Shown: positions 17,582-26,477, numbered from the stretch's first letter. The stretch: 64,000 bases of DNA from an uncultured Oscillibacter sp. (GCA_910584075.1 CAJTZI010000005.1:10701-74700), one strand, 5' to 3'. The notes: generated by a model not told the origin, from the sequence alone. Numbers and translations: made by a program.

Positions 17582-18202
17582 ATGACAACTCAAATCCGGA
17601 ACGAGGTGCTGCTGGAGGGCGTTGCCCTGGAGACGCCCTCCCTGTCCCATGAAAACCACAGCACCCGCTTTTACCGCTTTCCGCTCCAGGTGCCCCGGCT
17701 GTCCGGCCAGGTGGACATCCTGCCCGTTCTGCTACCGGAGCCCATGCTGGCCCAGGTGACTGTGGGGGCGGACCTCCGTGTCCAGGGACAGCTCCGCTCC
17801 TTTAATAACCGCAGCGGCGTGGGAAGCCGCCTGGTGCTGACGGTGTACAGCCAACACCTCGCCCCCGGACTGGACGAACCCTGCAACCAGATCCTTCTCT
17901 CCGGCACGCTTTGCAAGCCGCCGGTATTTCGCCGCACGCCCCTGGGCCGCAGCATCTGTGACCTCATGCTGGCCGCCCCACGAAAATACGGCCGGGCGGA
18001 CTACCTGCCCGTGATCGCCTGGGGCCAGCTGGCAGTGCGCGCCGGACGGCTCCAGGTGGGCGACCCCCTGGCCCTGGAGGGCCGGGTCCAGAGCCGTACA
18101 TACCACAAGGTCACAGACCTGGGCACCGAGGAGCGGGTGGCCTACGAGGTATCCATGATGCACCTGCTGGACACGGCGCCGACTGCAGAGCCGGAGCTGT
18201 GA
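17582..18202 (+). CDS. Single-stranded DNA-binding (OB-fold) family protein
   Basis: 206 residues. It resembles the divergent SSB-like proteins of Clostridia that carry two OB-fold units (about 8-90 and 98-200): FYRFPLQVPRLSGQVDILPVLL in the first and ILLSGTLCKPPVFRRTPLGRSICDLMLA in the second, the latter close to the SSB N-terminal strand pattern. No acidic C-terminal tip of the canonical replication SSB is seen. Start ATG 17582 is preferred because GAGAGGTGG precedes it; the GTG nine bases upstream is part of that ribosome site. Monocistronic, with a terminator directly behind it. Exact role unknown. Confidence 0.75.
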   Translation: MTTQIRNEVLLEGVALETPSLSHENHSTRFYRFPLQVPRLSGQVDILPVLLPEPMLAQVTVGADLRVQGQLRSFNNRSGVGSRLVLTVYSQHLAPGLDEPCNQILLSGTLCKPPVFRRTPLGRSICDLMLAAPRKYGRADYLPVIAWGQLAVRAGRLQVGDPLALEGRVQSRTYHKVTDLGTEERVAYEVSMMHLLDTAPTAEPEL

Positions 18203-18206
18203 CAAA

Positions 18207-18238
18207 ACGGCGCCCGAAGACCTGTCTCCGGGCGCCGT
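18207..18238. terminator. Terminator between the SSB-like and Nudix genes
   Basis: 10-bp stem ACGGCGCCCG (18207-18216) with its complement at 18229-18238, immediately after the SSB-like stop and five bases from the convergent Nudix stop. T-tracts are short. Confidence 0.6.
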
Positions 18239-18242
18239 CTCA

Positions 18243-18764
18243 CTATTTTGTGGGAAAACCGAAGGTATCCCGCATGGCGAAGAGGAACCGCAAGAAACCG
18301 TCGGGATACGGGATGAAGCTGCCCTCCTCCGCCATGGCCTCCGCCTCCTCCTCCGTCACGTAGCGGACCTCCGCCACCTCCTCCTTCTGCAGCACCAGGG
18401 AGGAGAGGTCCAGGTCCTTTTGAATGATGAAAAAGTCGTCAAATCCGCCGTCAAAGTTCACTGTCACCGACTGGCGCAGGTTTCCCAGGTCCAGCGGATA
18501 CCCCAGCTCCTCCCGGAACTCCCGCTCCGCCGCCTGACGGCTGGTCTCTCCGGCGTCCACGCCGCCGCCCACAGACACGTCCCAACGATCCGGCCAGATT
18601 CTTTTCTCCGCCGTTCTTTGCTGGACCAGCAGCCGCCCCCGGCTGTCAAAGGCGCAGACATGAACCACCAAACGGTATTCCCCCGGCCCCTTGGGAGCGT
18701 GGCGCTCCGCGGTGCGGCCCAGGGGGATGCGGTTTTCATCGTACAGATCCACCAGTTCCATCAT
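18243..18764 (-). CDS. Nudix hydrolase (IPP-isomerase-like subgroup)
   Basis: 173 residues. The Nudix box is complete: GGVDAGETSRQAAEREFREELGY (about residues 67-89), with the REXXEE metal-binding glutamates. The N-terminal EYRLVVHVCAFDSRGRLLVQQR and WPDRWDVSVGG segments match the YfcD/IPP isomerase-like Nudix subgroup rather than MutT. It would hydrolyse a nucleoside-diphosphate-linked or other diphosphate substrate; substrate unknown. It follows the DUF6472-like gene by nine bases and may be the last gene of the yedF operon, although the function appears unrelated. Confidence 0.9.
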   Translation of the reverse strand: MMELVDLYDENRIPLGRTAERHAPKGPGEYRLVVHVCAFDSRGRLLVQQRTAEKRIWPDRWDVSVGGGVDAGETSRQAAEREFREELGYPLDLGNLRQSVTVNFDGGFDDFFIIQKDLDLSSLVLQKEEVAEVRYVTEEEAEAMAEEGSFIPYPDGFLRFLFAMRDTFGFPTK

Positions 18765-18773
18765 ATTTTCCCC

Positions 18774-18947
18774 TCACTGTCTGGAGGCGGTCTTGTAGTC
18801 GCCGCCGGGGCGGTAGAAGGGGCAGGCGGTGCCGGTCCCCTTCAAAAACCGCTCCATCTCATCCTCATCCAGATCCATAGTGCAGACAAAGGCCTCCAGC
18901 TCCTGGTCATAGTCATAGTAGACACAGTCCTCGCAGATATTGGACAT
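18774..18947 (-). CDS. Small four-cysteine protein, DUF6472-like
   Basis: 57 residues, starting MSNICEDCVYYDYDQELEAF and containing VCTMDLDEDEMERF, then TACPFYRPGGDYKT. The CxxC...C...CP pattern, the YYDYD acidic box and the total length match the small cysteine-rich DUF6472 proteins found in many Clostridia. The cysteines could bind zinc. A GAGGTG ribosome site lies 11 bases upstream of the ATG. It sits 13 bases after the DUF3343 gene and 9 before the Nudix gene in the yedF-desulfurase operon. Function unknown. Confidence 0.8.
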   Translation of the reverse strand: MSNICEDCVYYDYDQELEAFVCTMDLDEDEMERFLKGTGTACPFYRPGGDYKTASRQ

Positions 18948-18960
18948 CCTGCATCACCTC

Positions 18961-19197
18961 TCAGATGATAATAGCATAGATTCCGTCCGCGTCCAAGTGT
19001 TTTTTCACCACCAGCTCCTCCAGGGCCCTCCGGGCCTCCGGCGGAGCGGCCCAGCACATGCCGCACCCGGCAGTAACAGCCCGGGGCACCGGGATCAGCC
19101 GCCCGGGAAGGCCCGCCTCCCTGCACGCCCCCTCCATGGCCATGGCCCCGGCAGTAGTGCGGAAGGTCACCACACACCTCTCCGTCCGCTCCCTCAC
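18961..19197 (-). CDS. DUF3343 protein (putative Se/S carrier-like)
   Basis: 78 residues, GTG start overlapping the desulfurase stop as GTGA. DUF3343 proteins are small ferredoxin-like-fold proteins often encoded beside cysteine desulfurase and yedF genes. Here the RCVVTFRTTAGAMAMEGACREAGLPGRLIPVPRAV-type pattern (residues about 7-41) and the AGCGMCWAAP cysteine pair (C44/C47 region) are visible; the Cys pair could receive a persulfide or selenide from the desulfurase. That role is inference. A second copy of the same family lies at 27926-28177. Confidence 0.8.
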   Translation of the reverse strand: MRERTERCVVTFRTTAGAMAMEGACREAGLPGRLIPVPRAVTAGCGMCWAAPPEARRALEELVVKKHLDADGIYAIII

Positions 19198-20339
19198 CGC
19201 CGCGCCTCCGCCGCCAGGACGCAGACGGCCTCCGCCGCAGCGTCTGTCTCCTCCTCCGTATTGGCCCAGCCCCAGGAGAAGCGGACCGCCCCCTGCTCTG
19301 CGGTCCCCAGCGCCCGGTGAAGCCGGGGGGCGCAGTGGGCCCCAGGCCGGGTGGCAATCCCAAACCGTTCCGCCAGCTCGTCGGAGACCTCCGAGGAGTC
19401 CAGACCGCCGATATTCAGCGTGACGATGGGGGCCCGCTCCGCCGCTGAGAAATCCCCGTACACCTTCACGCCGGGAAGGCCACGGACGGCCTCGTAAAAC
19501 CGCCGGGCCAAACCGCACTCATGGGCACGGACCGCGTCCCGGCCCGTCCGCTCCAGGTACTCCAGGGCAGCCCCCAGCCCGGCGATCCCGTGACTGTTGA
19601 GGGTCCCCGCCTCCAGGCGGGTGGGCCACTCCTCCGGCTGGCTCTCCAGAAAGCTCTGGACGCCGGTGCCGCCCACCAGACAGGGACGGATGTCCACTCC
19701 CTCCCTGACGCACAGTCCCCCGGTGCCCTGGGGCCCCAGCAGGCTCTTGTGACCGGTAAAGCACACCACGTCGATATTCCGGGCCTCCATATCGATGGGA
19801 AAGGTGCCCGCCGTTTGGGAGGCGTCCAGAATGAACAGCAGCCTATGTGCGCGGGCAAAGGCTCCCACCCGCGCAAGATCCGCCAGATCCCCCGTCAGGT
19901 TGGAGGCGTGGGTGCAGACCACCGCCTTTGTATGGGGCCGCAGAAGCCCCTCCAGGCCGCCATAGTCCAGCCGCCCCTGCCGGTCCGCCGGCAGGAAGTC
20001 CAGACCCATCCCACGGTCCCGCAGGCGGTACAGGGGACGGAGAACGGAGTTGTGCTCCCAGTCCGTGGAGATCACATGGTCCCCCGGCCCCAGCAGCCCG
20101 CCGATGACAATATTCAGCGCGGCGGTGGAGTTGGGTGCAAAGGCCACATGGTCTGCCCGGGGACAGCCGAACCACTCCGCCAGCTTCTGCCGGACGCCGT
20201 ATACCGTCCGGGCGGCGGAGAGGGCGTCCTCGTGGACGCCACGGCCGCTGTTGCCGTAAGACTGCATGGCCTCCGACACCGCCTCCGTCACGCCGGGGGG
20301 CTTTGGGCGGGTGGTGGCGGCATTGTCCAGGTAGATCAC
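19194..20339 (-). CDS. Cysteine desulfurase / selenocysteine-lyase-like aminotransferase
   Basis: 381 residues, PLP-dependent class V aminotransferase fold. Visible: YLDNAATTRPKP start, THASNLTG, D171-S-Q of the ILDASQTAG cofactor loop, CFTGHKSLLGPQGTG with the Schiff-base lysine (about 203), GTGVQS, and the active-site Cys in RPGAHCAPRLHRALGT. It mobilises S (or Se) from cysteine (selenocysteine). Starts with GTG inside the yedF stop (GTGA) and its own stop overlaps the DUF3343 start, so three genes are translationally coupled. The second desulfurase at 26805 is about half identical by eye. Confidence 0.92.
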   Translation of the reverse strand: MIYLDNAATTRPKPPGVTEAVSEAMQSYGNSGRGVHEDALSAARTVYGVRQKLAEWFGCPRADHVAFAPNSTAALNIVIGGLLGPGDHVISTDWEHNSVLRPLYRLRDRGMGLDFLPADRQGRLDYGGLEGLLRPHTKAVVCTHASNLTGDLADLARVGAFARAHRLLFILDASQTAGTFPIDMEARNIDVVCFTGHKSLLGPQGTGGLCVREGVDIRPCLVGGTGVQSFLESQPEEWPTRLEAGTLNSHGIAGLGAALEYLERTGRDAVRAHECGLARRFYEAVRGLPGVKVYGDFSAAERAPIVTLNIGGLDSSEVSDELAERFGIATRPGAHCAPRLHRALGTAEQGAVRFSWGWANTEEETDAAAEAVCVLAAEARR

Positions 20340-20950
20340 GGCTTAATCACCCTGGACGCCCCCGCCAGCTTCTCCACAATGGCGTACATATTAGTGGCGG
20401 AGCCCACCGCCAATCTTTCTGTCAGGCCGTAGAAGTTCAGGCAGGTGCCGCAGGTGAGGATCTCCACCCCTTGGGACTCCAGGCTTTTCAGGTCCTCCAG
20501 AGAATCAGAGCCCTCCACGGTCAGCTTCGCGCCGCCGTTGTAGAAAAGCATGGTCTCCGGCAGGCGGGGCAGCTGGGTGACAGCGAAGAGAAAGCCCTTC
20601 ATCAATGTCCTGCCCAGGTCCTCACTGCCCCGCCCCATGACGTCAGTGTCCACCGCTACCAGCAGCCCGCCGCCCGCCGGCGCGCAGACCAGCTCCGGCT
20701 CCTCCAGCGGGACCTCGCCAACCGGGGCAGGCACTTCCACGGCAACCACGTACGCTCCCTCCCCTGTCTTCTCCCATCGGGCCGTCAGGTTGTGTCCCGC
20801 GGCCATCCGGGTCAGGTTCTGCACGGCAATCTCGTTGTCCACATGGACCTCCAGCGTCCCGGGCTCCCGCATCTCCTGCAGTGCCCGGGCGGCCTTCACC
20901 ACCGGGATGGGGCACTGCTCTCCTACGGCATTTACCACAACTGTGCGCAT
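20336..20950 (-). CDS. yedF: YedF-family sulfurtransferase-like selenium metabolism protein
   Basis: 204 residues: an N-terminal TusA/SirA domain (1-70) with the CPIPVVKAARAL signature (C11) and a C-terminal DsrE-like domain (about 98-200) with VDTDVMGRGSEDLGRTLMKGFL and the ILTCGTCLNFYGL cysteine pair. This two-domain layout is that of YedF in selenium-using bacteria. Start 20950 follows AAGGAGGAGA. It heads an operon with a cysteine desulfurase and DUF3343, so the group likely passes persulfide or selenide between partners. No selD, selA or selB lies in the window, so a selenium role here is not proven. Confidence 0.9.
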   Translation of the reverse strand: MRTVVVNAVGEQCPIPVVKAARALQEMREPGTLEVHVDNEIAVQNLTRMAAGHNLTARWEKTGEGAYVVAVEVPAPVGEVPLEEPELVCAPAGGGLLVAVDTDVMGRGSEDLGRTLMKGFLFAVTQLPRLPETMLFYNGGAKLTVEGSDSLEDLKSLESQGVEILTCGTCLNFYGLTERLAVGSATNMYAIVEKLAGASRVIKP

Positions 20951-20981
20951 AACCGTCTCCTCCTTATGTTGTTTCCTGTCC

Positions 20982-21010
20982 ATTGTACCGCGGGAGAGGC
21001 AAAATTACAA
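20982..21010 (-). promoter_or_regulatory. Sigma-A promoter of the yedF operon
   Basis: Leftward TTGTAA (21005-21010), 17 bases, TACAAT (20982-20987), 32 bases before the yedF start. Confidence 0.7.
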
Positions 21011-21105
21011 GGGTTGTTTTTTCAAAAACATCACGGCTGAACTGGGGGAAATTCACTGTCGGTTAATCGATTTCTAACAGGGATTTTGTTTTTTTGCAAA
21101 AGTTC

Positions 21106-21134
21106 TTGACAGCGATTCCCTCAGGCGGTATATT
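21106..21134 (+). promoter_or_regulatory. Sigma-A promoter of pfkA
   Basis: TTGACA (21106-21111), 17 bases, TATATT (21129-21134). The ATG is at 21263, giving a 5' untranslated region of about 120 bases that contains no RNA family I recognise. Confidence 0.85.
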
Positions 21135-21262
21135 CGAATACGGAGGAGTTGGGCGCTCCCTCTCTCCTGCTGCCACAGGGGCGATCCCACATCATCCAAG
21201 ACCGCATTTCAAGGCCGAGGTGCGCCACGGGATCTGCGGTCAAATAAACGGGAGGTTATCTT

Positions 21263-22273
21263 ATGGAGAAACATGTCAAGCGAATCGGCGTTCTCACCAG
21301 CGGCGGCGACGCTCCCGGCATGAACGCGGCAGTGCGGGCCGTGGTGCGGGCCGCCACCAACCGCGGCATCGGCTGCGTCGGCATCCGCCGGGGGTGGAAC
21401 GGTCTCATCAACAGCGATTTCGTGCAGATGAACGCCTCCAGCGTCAGCCACATCATCAACAAGGGCGGCACCATTTTGTACACCGCCCGGAGCCTGGAGT
21501 TTATGGACGAGGCCGGCCGTGCCAAGGCCCTGGCCACCTGCCGCCTGCTGGGACTGGACGGTATCGTGGCCATCGGCGGCGACGGCACCTTCCGGGGCGC
21601 TCTGGCCCTCTCCCGTCAGGCGGCGGAGACGGGCATGTCTCTGCGGGTGGTGGGCATTCCCGCCACCATCGACAACGACATCGGCTGCTCTCACTACACC
21701 ATTGGCTTCGACACCGCCTGCAACACCGCCATTGAGTGCGTCGACAAGCTGCGGGACACCATGCAGTCCCACGAGCGCTGCTCCGTAGTGGAGGTCATGG
21801 GCCGCCACGCCGGATATCTTGCGCTGTACGTGGGCATCGCCGTGGGCGCCACCGCCGTACTGATCCCTGAGCGGGAGGTGGACTTTGAGCGGGACATCGC
21901 GGAGAAGATCCGCCGGGCCCGCCTTGCCGGCACCACCCACTACATGGTTGTGGTGGCCGAGGGCGCCGGCAGCGCCATGGAGATCAGCCAGCGCATCCAC
22001 CAGGAGCTGGGCATCGATCCCCGGGTGACGGTGCTGGGCCACATTCAGCGGGGCGGCTCCCCCACCGCCCGGGACCGGGAGACCGCCAGCCGCATGGGCT
22101 ACGAGGCGGTGAAGGTTCTGGCCGAGGGCGAGGGCAACCAGATCATCGGCATCCAGAACGGCTTTATCACGGACATTGACATGGAGACGGCTCTTTCCAT
22201 GACCAAGACTTTCCAGATGGACCGCTACCTGATTCTGGAGGCTTTGACCAACAGTCAGGGCGGGGACTTCTGA
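21263..22273 (+). CDS. pfkA: 6-phosphofructokinase
   Basis: 336 residues; phosphorylates fructose-6-phosphate in glycolysis. TSGGDAPGMNAAVR is the nucleotide-binding start. AIGGDGTFRG has Gly108 at the position that distinguishes ATP-dependent (Gly) from PPi-dependent (Asp) enzymes, so ATP is the likely donor. PATIDND (D137 the catalytic base) and GRHAGYLAL and HIQRGGSPTARDR complete the active site. Ribosome site GGGAGG. Single gene between its own promoter and terminator. The family normally has about 320 residues, so the length fits. Confidence 0.97.
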   Translation: MEKHVKRIGVLTSGGDAPGMNAAVRAVVRAATNRGIGCVGIRRGWNGLINSDFVQMNASSVSHIINKGGTILYTARSLEFMDEAGRAKALATCRLLGLDGIVAIGGDGTFRGALALSRQAAETGMSLRVVGIPATIDNDIGCSHYTIGFDTACNTAIECVDKLRDTMQSHERCSVVEVMGRHAGYLALYVGIAVGATAVLIPEREVDFERDIAEKIRRARLAGTTHYMVVVAEGAGSAMEISQRIHQELGIDPRVTVLGHIQRGGSPTARDRETASRMGYEAVKVLAEGEGNQIIGIQNGFITDIDMETALSMTKTFQMDRYLILEALTNSQGGDF

Positions 22274-22292
22274 GCGCATACATACGGACATA

Positions 22293-22327
22293 AAGCCGCC
22301 CCGGAGCGTAACGCTCCGGGGCGGCTT
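22293..22327. terminator. Terminator between pfkA and trkH
   Basis: Perfect 16-bp GC-rich stem (22293-22308 with 22312-22327), 20 bases after the pfkA stop and 22 bases before the convergent trkH stop. Confidence 0.85.
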
Positions 22328-22349
22328 CGCATGTGAGAAAAACAGTCCC

Positions 22350-23819
22350 TCAGTCCAGCCGGGAGGCGCGGCGGATGTTCATCCGCCGCCTCCAGTTGGA
22401 GGGTGCGAACAGCAGCAGCATGGGGAAGATCTCCAGCCGCCCCACCAGCATATCAAAGGACAGCAGCAGCTTGGACGCCGGCGAAAACGCGGAGAAATTG
22501 CCCAGGGGGCCCACGGCCTCCAGGCCCGGGCCGATGTTGTTGATGCAGGCCGTCAGGGCTGTGAAGGTAGTCACCAGTCCCTTCTGCTCCAGGGACAGCA
22601 GCAAGAAGGAGACCACAAACACCGCCATATACACCGTAAAATAGATGTGGGCTCCCCGCAGGGTCTTCTCCGACACAGGCTTGCCCTCCAGCCGGGTAGT
22701 GGCCACGGCGTTGGGGTGCAGCATCCGCTTCATCTCGCTGACGGAGGCCTTCAGGAGAATGAGGATGCGGGAGATCTTGATGCCGCCGCCGGTGGAGCCG
22801 GCGCAGGCGCCCACAAACATCAGCGTCACCAGAATGGACTTGGAGAAGGTGGGCCAGAGGTCAAAGTCCACTGTGCCATAGCCCGTGGTGGTGATGATGG
22901 AGGAGACCTGGAAAAAAGCGTGGCGCAGGCTGGTCCAGACGCTGCCGTACATATGGCAGATGTCCGCCGTGATCGCCGCCACGGCGGCGGCCACCACCAG
23001 CAGATAGGCCCGCAGCTCCTCCGAACCGAACACCTCCCGAAAGCGCCGGATCATCAGGAAGTAGTAGAGGTTGAAGTTCACTCCGAAGAGCAGCATGAAT
23101 ATGCCGATCACCACATCAAAATAGGGGCTCTGATAGGCCCCCACGCTGAGGTCCCGGCAGCTGAAGCCGCCGGTGCCGGCGGTGCCGAAGGCGTGGACAC
23201 AGGCGTCAAACAGAGGCATTCCTCCCGCCAGCAGGAGCACTGTCTCCAAAACGGTCATGGCCAGATAGATGCCGTAGAGGATCTTGGCCGTATCCCCCAG
23301 GCGGCTCACCAGCTTGCCCACCGTGGGCCCCGGTACCTCCGCCCGCATCAGGTGCATTCCGTGGCCATCGGTCATAGGCAGCACAGCCATGACAAACACC
23401 AGCACACCCATGCCCCCCACCCAGTGGGTGAAGCTGCGCCAGAACAGACAGCTCCGCCGCAGGGGCTCCACCGCCGTCAGGATGGTGGAGCCGGTGGTGG
23501 TAAAGCCGGAGACGGTCTCAAATAAGGCGTCGATCAAATTGGGGATGTCCCCGGAGAGCACAAAGGGCAGCGCGCCGAAGAAGGACATGAAGACCCACGC
23601 CAGAGCCACCACCGCCAGTCCGTCCCGGGCGTACAGGGACATCTGCCGAGGCTTTCTGCCGCCCAGCAGGAGCCCGACGGCCGCCAGCAGCAGCATTGGG
23701 ATTAAAAAGGGCAGCGGCGATTCCCGATAGATCCCCGCCGTCAGCAACGGCAGCGCCATCAGCACCGCCTCTACCAGCAGAATCCTGCCGATGACATACC
23801 CAATCATTCGATAGTTCAT
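22350..23819 (-). CDS. trkH: TrkH/KtrB-family potassium uptake channel subunit
   Basis: 489 residues, membrane-embedded ion-conducting subunit with four M1-P-M2 repeats. The pore loops are visible: TTTGSTI (first), GTGGFS (second), TTTGYGTVDFDLWP (third) and AGSTGGGIKISR (fourth, with the gating-region STGGG). It forms a potassium transporter with the RCK protein encoded ten bases upstream. Ends by a terminator shared with pfkA. Sodium dependence cannot be told from sequence. Confidence 0.96.
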   Translation of the reverse strand: MNYRMIGYVIGRILLVEAVLMALPLLTAGIYRESPLPFLIPMLLLAAVGLLLGGRKPRQMSLYARDGLAVVALAWVFMSFFGALPFVLSGDIPNLIDALFETVSGFTTTGSTILTAVEPLRRSCLFWRSFTHWVGGMGVLVFVMAVLPMTDGHGMHLMRAEVPGPTVGKLVSRLGDTAKILYGIYLAMTVLETVLLLAGGMPLFDACVHAFGTAGTGGFSCRDLSVGAYQSPYFDVVIGIFMLLFGVNFNLYYFLMIRRFREVFGSEELRAYLLVVAAAVAAITADICHMYGSVWTSLRHAFFQVSSIITTTGYGTVDFDLWPTFSKSILVTLMFVGACAGSTGGGIKISRILILLKASVSEMKRMLHPNAVATTRLEGKPVSEKTLRGAHIYFTVYMAVFVVSFLLLSLEQKGLVTTFTALTACINNIGPGLEAVGPLGNFSAFSPASKLLLSFDMLVGRLEIFPMLLLFAPSNWRRRMNIRRASRLD

Positions 23820-23829
23820 ACAGCCGCCC

Positions 23830-25191
23830 TCACTGGAAGATATCCCCGATTTTTTGCAGGGAGGTCCGAGTGGTCACCACGATCACGTCGTCAAAGGGGT
23901 GCAGCACATCGCCGCCGGAGGGGATGACGATCTTTCCGCTCTGCCGGACGATGCCCGCCAGCAGAATGCCGCTTTTGAGCTGCAAATCCTTCAGCGGGAT
24001 CCCCGCGAAGGGGGGATTCGGCCCCACGCCGAACTCCAGGGCCTCCACCGCCCCGTCCACCAGCCGGTGGAGGGTCTTGATGTGGTCGCCAGCGGCGCTC
24101 TGCATGGCCCGGACATATTGGACAATCAGCTCCGTAGTGACGGATGCGGCTGAAACCACACTGTCGATCATGTGCTCACCGGAGACCAGCTCCACCAGGG
24201 ACTTGCGGTTGATTTTAGCCACCACTTTGCACTTCTCCGCCTGCTTGGAGGCGCTCATAGCCATGAGAATATTGGCCTCGTCGATACCCGTGATGGCTAC
24301 AAAGGCGTCGGTCTGGTCGATGCCCTCCTCCCGCAAAAGCTCCGTGTCGGTGCCGTCGCCCACGATAACCAGAGCCTTGGGCAGCCGCTCACCCATGCTG
24401 ATGCAGCGGCTCTCACTCTGGTCAATAATCTTCACGTCCATGCCCATCTCCAGCAGATCCGAGGCCAGGTAGTAGCAGATCTTGCTGGCCCCCACGATCA
24501 TCACCGTGGACGCACGGTTCCGGAACACCCCCAGGTGCCGGAAAAACTGGGCCAGCTGATCCGAGGAGGAGGTGAGGTAGATCTTGTCCCCGCTCTGGAG
24601 GACAAAATCGCCAGAGGGAATGATCGTCTCCCCCTTCCGGCTGACGGCGCAGATCAACACCCGGACCCGCAGGCTCTTATAGAGGTTCAGCAGCTGGACG
24701 CCAGCCAGGGCGGAGTCCTCCGGCACCCGGTACTCCACCAGCTCCAGCCGGCCCTTGGAGAAGGTCTCCACCTTCATGGCCGTCGGGAACCGGAGCACCC
24801 GGGCGATCTCCCGGGCGGCGGCCCGTTCCGGGTTGATCGACATGGAGAGTCCCAGCTCCTCCCGCATGAAACGCAGCTGTTTTTCATACTCCGGATTGCG
24901 GATGCGGGCGATGGTGTGGGGAACCCCCATCTTCTTGGCCACAAGACAAGCCAGGATGTTGATCTCGTCACTGGAGGTGGTGGCAATCAGCAGGTCGGCC
25001 CTGCCGCCCCCCGCCTCCAGCTGCACCTCGTAGCTGGCCCCGTTGCCGCAGACACCCATAACGTCGTAGACGTTGATGATATTCTCGATCAGCTGGGCGT
25101 TTTCGTCGATAATGGTGACCTGGTTCTCCCCGGAGAGCTGTCTTGTCAGCTCCAGGCCCACCTTGCCGGCGCCCACAACAATAATCCTCAT
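23830..25191 (-). CDS. trkA: TrkA-type potassium uptake regulator with two RCK units
   Basis: 453 residues, peripheral cytoplasmic subunit binding nucleotides to gate TrkH. It has two RCK_N (NAD-binding) and two RCK_C domains in order: MRIIVVGAGKVGLELTRQL at the start (GxGxxG), TIIDEN acidic end of the second strand, RCK_C at about 140-220, second RCK_N from about 228 (VMIVGASKICYYLASDL) and RCK_C to the end. Start 25191 follows TTTGGAGGACGGC; the upstream frame is open but lacks a ribosome site. Cotranscribed with trkH. Confidence 0.95.
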   Translation of the reverse strand: MRIIVVGAGKVGLELTRQLSGENQVTIIDENAQLIENIINVYDVMGVCGNGASYEVQLEAGGGRADLLIATTSSDEINILACLVAKKMGVPHTIARIRNPEYEKQLRFMREELGLSMSINPERAAAREIARVLRFPTAMKVETFSKGRLELVEYRVPEDSALAGVQLLNLYKSLRVRVLICAVSRKGETIIPSGDFVLQSGDKIYLTSSSDQLAQFFRHLGVFRNRASTVMIVGASKICYYLASDLLEMGMDVKIIDQSESRCISMGERLPKALVIVGDGTDTELLREEGIDQTDAFVAITGIDEANILMAMSASKQAEKCKVVAKINRKSLVELVSGEHMIDSVVSAASVTTELIVQYVRAMQSAAGDHIKTLHRLVDGAVEALEFGVGPNPPFAGIPLKDLQLKSGILLAGIVRQSGKIVIPSGGDVLHPFDDVIVVTTRTSLQKIGDIFQ

Positions 25192-25462
25192 GCCGTCCTC
25201 CAAAGACGCCGCGCCCATCCGCGCGGCTGTAAAATAATTCTTAATTCCGCGGCTGGCCAAATGGCCGTCCGCCGCTGGAAGCTATTATAGAACATCCCAC
25301 AGAAAAAGGAAATACCTCCGGAAAATCTTTTCTCCCGGCCCCGGATTCAAAAAGCCTGAGAATCTGTATCCACAGCTGGTGGATGCCGAGTGGACGAAGG
25401 TTCTTGCTGCTCTGCGGGGTAAAAAACGTCCAGACGTCCCTTGGCGGCTGTGAGTGCAGATC

Positions 25463-26416
25463 CTAAAACAGTCCCGCCGGAATACGAATGTCCTCCCGGG
25501 GCACCTTCTCCCAGGAGAAATCCTCCAGCAATGCCTCCGCCGTCCGTGGCTCCGCCGAGGGGTTGAACCCCGCCAGATACGCCAGCCTTCCCAGCACCTC
25601 TGCCGCCGCAACACGGTCCCGGAGGCTGTCCAGTCCCGCGTCCGCGTCCCGCTTGCTCAGCCGCCGTCCGTCCGGGGCCAGCAGCAGCGGAAAGTGGATA
25701 AAGGACGGCACCGGCAGACCCAGCAGACGGTACAGCAGCAGCTGCCTGGGAGTGGAGGACAGCAAATCCGCCCCCCGCACCACCTCTGTGACGCCCATGG
25801 CGGCGTCATCCACCACCACCGCCAGCTGATAGGCAAACATCCCGTCAGACCGCCGCAGAAGAAAATCTCCGCAGTCCCGGGCAAGATTCTCCCGGTACAC
25901 CCCCATGTGCCCGTCGGTAAAGGCAATTTCCTCCTCCGGTACCCGCAGCCGCAGAGCCGGGGACCGGAGTCTGGCCCGCTCCGCCGCCTCCGCCGCCGTC
26001 AAGCGGCGGCAGGTACCGGCGTAGACCACCTGTCCGTCCTCCCGATGGGGAGCGCTGGCGGCATGGAGCTCCGCCCGGGTGCAGAAACAGGGGTACACCA
26101 GCCCCAAATCCGTCAGCCGCTCCAGGGCGGCCTGATACAGTGCCGTCCGCCGGCTCTGGTAATAGGGCCCGTCCGCTCCGCCGGCGCCGGGCCCCTCATC
26201 CCAATCAAGGCCCAGCCAGCGGAGATCTTCCTCCATCTGCGCGGCATACCGCCGGGGACAGCGGGCGGTGTCCAGATCCTCCACCCGCAAGATCACCCTG
26301 CCGCCCCGCTGCCGGACGCTGAGCCACGCCAGCAGGCAGCATAGGATGTTGCCCAGGTGAATCCGCCCGCTGGGCGAGGGGGCGAACCGCCCCCTGACCG
26401 TGCCGGTGTGCTCCAC
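25463..26416 (-). CDS. gluQ: Glutamyl-Q tRNA(Asp) synthetase
   Basis: 317 residues, a truncated glutamyl-tRNA synthetase without anticodon-binding domain that glutamylates queuosine-34 of tRNA-Asp. FAPSPSGRIHLGN (HIGH-type motif), the CFCTRAE...YAGTCRR zinc site, RGADLLSSTPRQL and the RRLSKRDAD (KMSKS-type) motif are present. Truncated GluRS-like length (around 300) excludes a full GltX. It has its own promoter at 26450-26477. The region 25192-25462 between this gene and trkA has no gene. Confidence 0.93.
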   Translation of the reverse strand: MEHTGTVRGRFAPSPSGRIHLGNILCCLLAWLSVRQRGGRVILRVEDLDTARCPRRYAAQMEEDLRWLGLDWDEGPGAGGADGPYYQSRRTALYQAALERLTDLGLVYPCFCTRAELHAASAPHREDGQVVYAGTCRRLTAAEAAERARLRSPALRLRVPEEEIAFTDGHMGVYRENLARDCGDFLLRRSDGMFAYQLAVVVDDAAMGVTEVVRGADLLSSTPRQLLLYRLLGLPVPSFIHFPLLLAPDGRRLSKRDADAGLDSLRDRVAAAEVLGRLAYLAGFNPSAEPRTAEALLEDFSWEKVPREDIRIPAGLF

Positions 26417-26449
26417 AGGCCTCTCCCCTCTCCCATTTCATATTTGTTT

Positions 26450-26477
26450 ATTATACCATAGATCGCCAGAATTGCAA
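26450..26477 (-). promoter_or_regulatory. Sigma-A promoter of gluQ
   Basis: Leftward TTGCAA (26472-26477), 16 bases, TATAAT (26450-26455). The spacer and -10 region (GGCGATCTATGGTATAAT) closely resemble the CoA-transferase promoter at 31865-31893. Confidence 0.75.

Noticed and set aside
20336..20950. Firm assignment of the yedF operon to selenium use
   Set aside because: No selD, selA, selB or selC and no in-frame UGA gene seen in the window; sulfur transfer is equally possible.
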